64,000 nucleotides of DNA from positions 1 through 64,000 of the forward strand of contig JAMLJC010000002.1 of assembly GCA_023953845.1 (NCBI GenBank). Direction: 5' to 3'. Below the pieces are notes generated by a model. The model saw only the letters and a program-made list of their open reading frames with translations. It was not told where the DNA came from and did no database searches. This document shows, one piece after another, positions 60,887 through 64,000 of the stretch. The stretch's first letter is position 1. Every line of letters begins with the position of its first letter. The position numbers were made by a program, and so were the translations under genes. This stretch comes from Rhizobiaceae bacterium (GTDB taxonomy: Bacteria > Pseudomonadota > Alphaproteobacteria > Rhizobiales > Rhizobiaceae).

Positions 60887-61822
60887 TCATGCACTTAGTC
60901 TCGCCTCACGCATGTCGCGCCCGGGAGGTGCACCGAACAGGCGCGCGTAGTCGCGGGTGAATTGCGGCACGCTTTCATAGCCGACCCGGTGGGCAGCATG
61001 GGCGATGCCTGCACTGTCCACCAGCATCAGTCGCCGTGCCTCGATCAACCGCAATTGCTTCTGGAACTGAAGAGGCGACAGCGTGGTGACAGCTCGAAAA
61101 TGCTGATGGAAGGAGGATTCACTCATCCCCGCTACAGCCGCCAGATCCCCGATGCGCAGCGTACTGGCATAGTCCTGGCGGATTAGCGCCACCGCCCGGG
61201 CAATGCGATGGGCGTGGGTATCGGTGCCGCCAAGTGACCGAATCGCAGCGCCGTGGCGCCCTGTCAGTAGCCAGTAATGCATCTCGCGCAGGAGCGCCTC
61301 GCCCAACACTGGCAAGGCTGTAGGCCGGTCTATGAGCCGCATTAGGCGCAGGGCTGCATCGATCGCATCGGTGTCAGCCTGCTCCACACGGATCGGGACA
61401 GTATCGACAGGACGCAGATCGGCCTCGGTGGACAGCGATCGCAATAGCGATGCGTCGAGTTCCAGCGCCAGCGCGTAATATGGGGCGGCGAGGCTAGCTT
61501 CGAGAATCTGGCTGATTGTTGGAACATCGGCGGTGATAACCAGTGCCTCGCCAGCGCCATAGTCAAAGCTGGTTGTGCCCATGGTCACCCGTTTGCGGCC
61601 CTGAAGGCAGATTGCAATCAATGGCTTTTGCACGGTCACCTGCAATTCGCCCGGATAGAGCGCGCGAACCGCGCCCAGACCACGAAAGGGCGTTGGCGCA
61701 AAACCCGCCCGGTCGGAATGGGCGTCCGCGTGGCGGCGAACAAGGCCGAGGAGATTGCGCATCGGAAAAACTTCAGGAAATAGCATGATGGTATCAGGCA
61801 AGGGATATCGGCTCCTTTGCAA
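60887..61822 (-). CDS. AraC-family regulator (AraC_N + HTH_18)
   Basis: A regulator of up to 311 residues; ATGs at 61786 or 61762 are alternative starts because no ribosome site is clear. The N-terminal domain (GLGAVRALYPGELQVTVQKPLIAICLQGRKRVTMG) is AraC_N, and the C-terminal HTH pair includes LRIGDLAAVAGMSESSFHQHFRAVTTLSPLQFQK and AGIAHAAHRVGYESVPQFTRDYARLFG. It is divergent from the SDR gene and most likely controls it, as in the YqhC-YqhD arrangement. Confidence 0.9.
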   Translation of the reverse strand: MQRSRYPLPDTIMLFPEVFPMRNLLGLVRRHADAHSDRAGFAPTPFRGLGAVRALYPGELQVTVQKPLIAICLQGRKRVTMGTTSFDYGAGEALVITADVPTISQILEASLAAPYYALALELDASLLRSLSTEADLRPVDTVPIRVEQADTDAIDAALRLMRLIDRPTALPVLGEALLREMHYWLLTGRHGAAIRSLGGTDTHAHRIARAVALIRQDYASTLRIGDLAAVAGMSESSFHQHFRAVTTLSPLQFQKQLRLIEARRLMLVDSAGIAHAAHRVGYESVPQFTRDYARLFGAPPGRDMREARLSA

Positions 61823-61932
61823 GTCTTATCCTGGGATTTCGCAGAAACAGGCAAAACTATGCGAGGAACAGGCAACTCTGCCGCACCTGTTGCCCCATCT
61901 TCCGCTCATCCAAACAAGATGAGGAACATCAC

Positions 61933-62688
61933 ATGAGCAAGATCGCACTGGTCACCGGCGCCAATCGTGGCCTTGGCCGAAACACCGCCCTTTCAATCGC
62001 CCGCCACGGTGGCGATGTCGTCGTGGCCTATCGTGGCAATGCCGTCCAGGCAGGTGAGGTCGTGGCGGAAATCGAAGCCATGGGCCGCAAGGCCGTCGCC
62101 CTCCAGCTTGATGTGTCGAAAGTCGCAAGTTTTCCCACCTTTGCCGATGCTCTGCGCGATAGCCTCCGCGAACTGTGGAATCGCGACACCTTCGATCATC
62201 TGATCAATAACGCAGGCCATGGCGAGTTCACCCCGATCAGCGAGACAACCGAGGCGCAGTTCGACGGATTGTTCGACGTGCATGTGAAGGGGGTCTTCTT
62301 CTTGGCCCAGGCGTTGTTGCCGCTGATCGCTGATGGCGGGCGGATCGTGAATTTCTCGACTGGGCTGACACGATTCTCCTACGAAGGCTTCTCAGCCTAT
62401 GCAGCGGCGAAGGGCGCGATTGAGGTGCTGACCCGTTATATGGCGAAAGAGCTTGGCCCCCGGGGCATTGCCGTGAACACCGTCGCTCCGGGCGCGATCG
62501 AGACCGATTTCGGCGGTGGGGTTGTGCGCGACAATCCCGATCTGAACGCCCAGTTCGCCGGGCTGACCGCACTCGGCCGTGTTGGCCTGCCCGATGATAT
62601 CGGTCCTATGGTCGCGAGCCTTCTGTCGGATGACAACCGCTGGGTCACCGCACAGCGGATCGAGGTTTCGGGAGGTCAGGCAATCTGA
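61933..62688 (+). CDS. SDR-family oxidoreductase controlled by the divergent AraC gene
   Basis: A 251-residue classical SDR. TGANRGLGRN starts at residue 8, NNAGHG is at 92-97, and the catalytic residues are Ser142, Tyr156 and Lys160 (YAAAK). The region after the dinucleotide motif (AYRGN) suggests NADP. GAGGAACATCAC precedes the start. The divergent AraC gene suggests induction by an aldehyde or similar stress compound. Confidence 0.9.
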   Translation: MSKIALVTGANRGLGRNTALSIARHGGDVVVAYRGNAVQAGEVVAEIEAMGRKAVALQLDVSKVASFPTFADALRDSLRELWNRDTFDHLINNAGHGEFTPISETTEAQFDGLFDVHVKGVFFLAQALLPLIADGGRIVNFSTGLTRFSYEGFSAYAAAKGAIEVLTRYMAKELGPRGIAVNTVAPGAIETDFGGGVVRDNPDLNAQFAGLTALGRVGLPDDIGPMVASLLSDDNRWVTAQRIEVSGGQAI

Positions 62689-62700
62689 ACCAAAACCCAA

Positions 62701-62734
62701 GCGGCAGGCCAGCCCGAGAGGGTTCGCCTGCTGC
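62701..62734 (+). terminator. Stem-loop after SDR gene
   Basis: GCGGCAGGC (62701-62709) pairs with GCCTGCTGC (62726-62734) at 8 of 9 positions, 12 bases after the SDR stop. There is no T-run, so termination is only moderately supported. The following 150 bases to 62887 contain nothing recognisable. Confidence 0.45.
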
Positions 62735-62887
62735 TATGGCTGAGAGCATCTGGCTACTTGCAAGAGTGGTCTCAGGTTGCGCCGAATCTACCGCTTTTTC
62801 AGTTCCAACCAAATGGAAACATCAGGGCCTGTGAGCGGACTGTCCGCTATCGGCCATACAATCGAGAGAGCCGACCCCAGATCATGG

Positions 62888-63814
62888 TTAGTCGGCCGGC
62901 GCCTTGACTTCCCATGGCGCAATCCAGTCGCCGGCTACACGCAGGTCGATGCCAGCATCGTCCTCGATCACCTTGCAGACGGTCATCTCGCCCGCGCCCG
63001 TCCCATAGCGCGCGCCAGCTTCTTTGAAGCGGTCGTGGGTCGCGCGGGTCAGCTCGCTGCGCGTGCCCATTTCGGTCATGAGTTCTTCGATGAGCCCGAG
63101 ATCCTTCAGGCACAGCGCAATCGGGAACGATGGGTCATAGTGCCCTGCAAAGATCGAGGGCACGTCGTGCTGCATGACGAAGCTGTCGGCTGCGCCGCCC
63201 TTCATCACGTCCCACCAGACTTTCGGGTCGAGGCCTGCGAGCTTGGCCGTAACCATCGCCTCGCCGATGGCCGCGGCATGAATCTTCCAGAGCTGGTTGT
63301 TGACCAGCTTGGCGACATAGCCATTGCCATGCTGCCCGACCTTGCGGATTTCGCCCATCGTCTCAATGACCGGGCGAGCGCGCTCGATGTCAGCATCCTC
63401 CCCACCCACGAACATCAACATGTCGCCCCGGATCGCGGCGTCGACGGATCCTGTGACCGGGGCATCGATGGGCGCGCCGCCCTTGGCACGAAACGCGCGG
63501 CCAAGGTCGCGCATCAGTTGCGGGCGGCTGGTCGTGAGATCGATCCATGTCTTGCCGTTACAGTCATTTGACAGGAGGCCATCCTCCCCGCGGAGGACTG
63601 CCTCGATCTCATTCGGGCCGAAGACCATGCTAACGACCACGTCGACCTGGTTCAGGACATCCGCCGGGCTGGCGCCCGCGGTGGCGCCTTTGTCGACGAG
63701 CGGCACGAGCGCTTCGGGCCGCACGTCATAGACGACCATCTCGAAGCCGTGACGCAGGATATTGAGCGCTGCGTTGCGGCCCATCATGCCCAGTCCAATA
63801 AAGCCGACCCTCAT
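62888..63814 (-). CDS. 3-hydroxyisobutyrate dehydrogenase-family NAD(P)-dependent oxidoreductase
   Basis: A 308-residue beta-hydroxyacid dehydrogenase. GFIGLGMMGRNAA is the N-terminal Rossmann motif, DAPVTGSVDAA the substrate-binding segment, and GNGYVAKLVNNQ carries catalytic Lys169 and Asn173. ATG 63814 is used, with GAGG eight bases upstream, since earlier codons lie in the neighbouring paralogue. Family members oxidise 3-hydroxyisobutyrate, tartronate semialdehyde or similar. It is downstream of a tandem paralogue. Confidence 0.9.
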   Translation of the reverse strand: MRVGFIGLGMMGRNAALNILRHGFEMVVYDVRPEALVPLVDKGATAGASPADVLNQVDVVVSMVFGPNEIEAVLRGEDGLLSNDCNGKTWIDLTTSRPQLMRDLGRAFRAKGGAPIDAPVTGSVDAAIRGDMLMFVGGEDADIERARPVIETMGEIRKVGQHGNGYVAKLVNNQLWKIHAAAIGEAMVTAKLAGLDPKVWWDVMKGGAADSFVMQHDVPSIFAGHYDPSFPIALCLKDLGLIEELMTEMGTRSELTRATHDRFKEAGARYGTGAGEMTVCKVIEDDAGIDLRVAGDWIAPWEVKAPAD

Positions 63815-63845
63815 GCCAATGTCCTCGATGTCATCATGTCGGTGG

Positions 63846-64000
63846 TCACTTCTCCCAATGCGGCACCCAGTCACCGTCGAGGCGCATGGAGATCCCTGCA
63901 TCATCCTCGATCCGCTTCGCGACATGAAGTTCCGCGGCGCCAATGCCGTAGCGCGTTGCCGCCAACGCAAACGCGCCTTCCGCTGCGGTGGTCATTGGCA
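63846..64000 (-). CDS. C-terminal end of a second 3-hydroxyisobutyrate dehydrogenase-like protein (5' end off window)
   Basis: Only about the last 50 codons are visible, ending at TGA 63846-63848. The segment ATRYGIGAAELHVAKRIEDD and GDWVPHWEK parallels the end of the preceding paralogue (ARYGTGAGEMTVCKVIEDD, GDWIAPWE), so this is a tandem duplicate. The start lies beyond the right edge. Confidence 0.75.
   Translation of the reverse strand, partial: PMTTAAEGAFALAATRYGIGAAELHVAKRIEDDAGISMRLDGDWVPHWEK

Overview
GC-rich chromosomal DNA of an alphaproteobacterium (Sphingomonadales or Rhizobiales type). This is inferred from gene content: a FAS1-like/MaoC dehydratase, a fused IorAB-type oxidoreductase, a TonB receptor, and a DUF3489-DUF2924-serine recombinase cassette of the kind common in those orders. 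No rRNA, tRNA or CRISPR array was seen. Coding density is high and many genes are joined by ATGA, GTGA or TGATG overlaps.

Region 1 (1-20.4 kb) is a CoA-dependent catabolic island. A minus-strand operon (CoA transferase, crotonase, SDR, MenB/BadI-like hydrolase) has the order expected for activation, hydration, oxidation and ring cleavage of an alicyclic acid. Divergent from it are an aldehyde dehydrogenase, an SDR, a complete branched-chain-amino-acid-type ABC transporter (livFGHM) with an acyl-CoA ligase embedded in it, two tandem substrate-binding proteins, then a cytochrome P450 with a PDR-type reductase, an MBL-fold hydrolase, a PaaX-like regulator, a GntR/FCD regulator and a second MBL-fold hydrolase.

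Region 2 (20.5-36.8 kb) continues with a MaoC-type dehydratase and CoA transferase, a TRAP transporter split into dctP and dctQM, an IlvD/Edd dehydratase, a D-2-hydroxyacid dehydrogenase, a fused indolepyruvate-ferredoxin-oxidoreductase-type enzyme, an ADP-forming acyl-CoA synthetase and an MmgE/PrpD protein. A 15-bp sequence with a palindromic core TTGCATGCAA precedes two of these units, and a related copy precedes the region 1 CoA-transferase operon, suggesting one regulon.

Region 3 (36.8-47.4 kb) holds a leucine/isovalerate-type liuB-C-D-E operon divergent from a TetR gene with a clear palindrome between them, then a RidA protein, an FMN alpha-hydroxyacid oxidase, an AraC regulator, a decayed IS5-family transposase and an orphan ABC binding protein.

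Region 4 (47.8-54.3 kb) is a mobile-element relic: an XRE regulator, a single reading frame joining a ParB/N6-type DNA methyltransferase to the C-terminal two thirds of a phage terminase large subunit, paired palindromes, a truncated serine recombinase, DUF2924, DUF3489 and a small unknown protein.

Region 5 (54.7-64 kb) carries a tightly coupled minus-strand operon (TonB receptor, MFS transporter, SAM methyltransferase, saccharopine-dehydrogenase-like protein, TetR) with a palindromic operator candidate 13 bases before its first gene. It looks like a small-molecule or metallophore export/uptake system. It is followed by an AraC/SDR divergent pair and two tandem 3-hydroxyisobutyrate-dehydrogenase-family genes, the last cut by the window edge.
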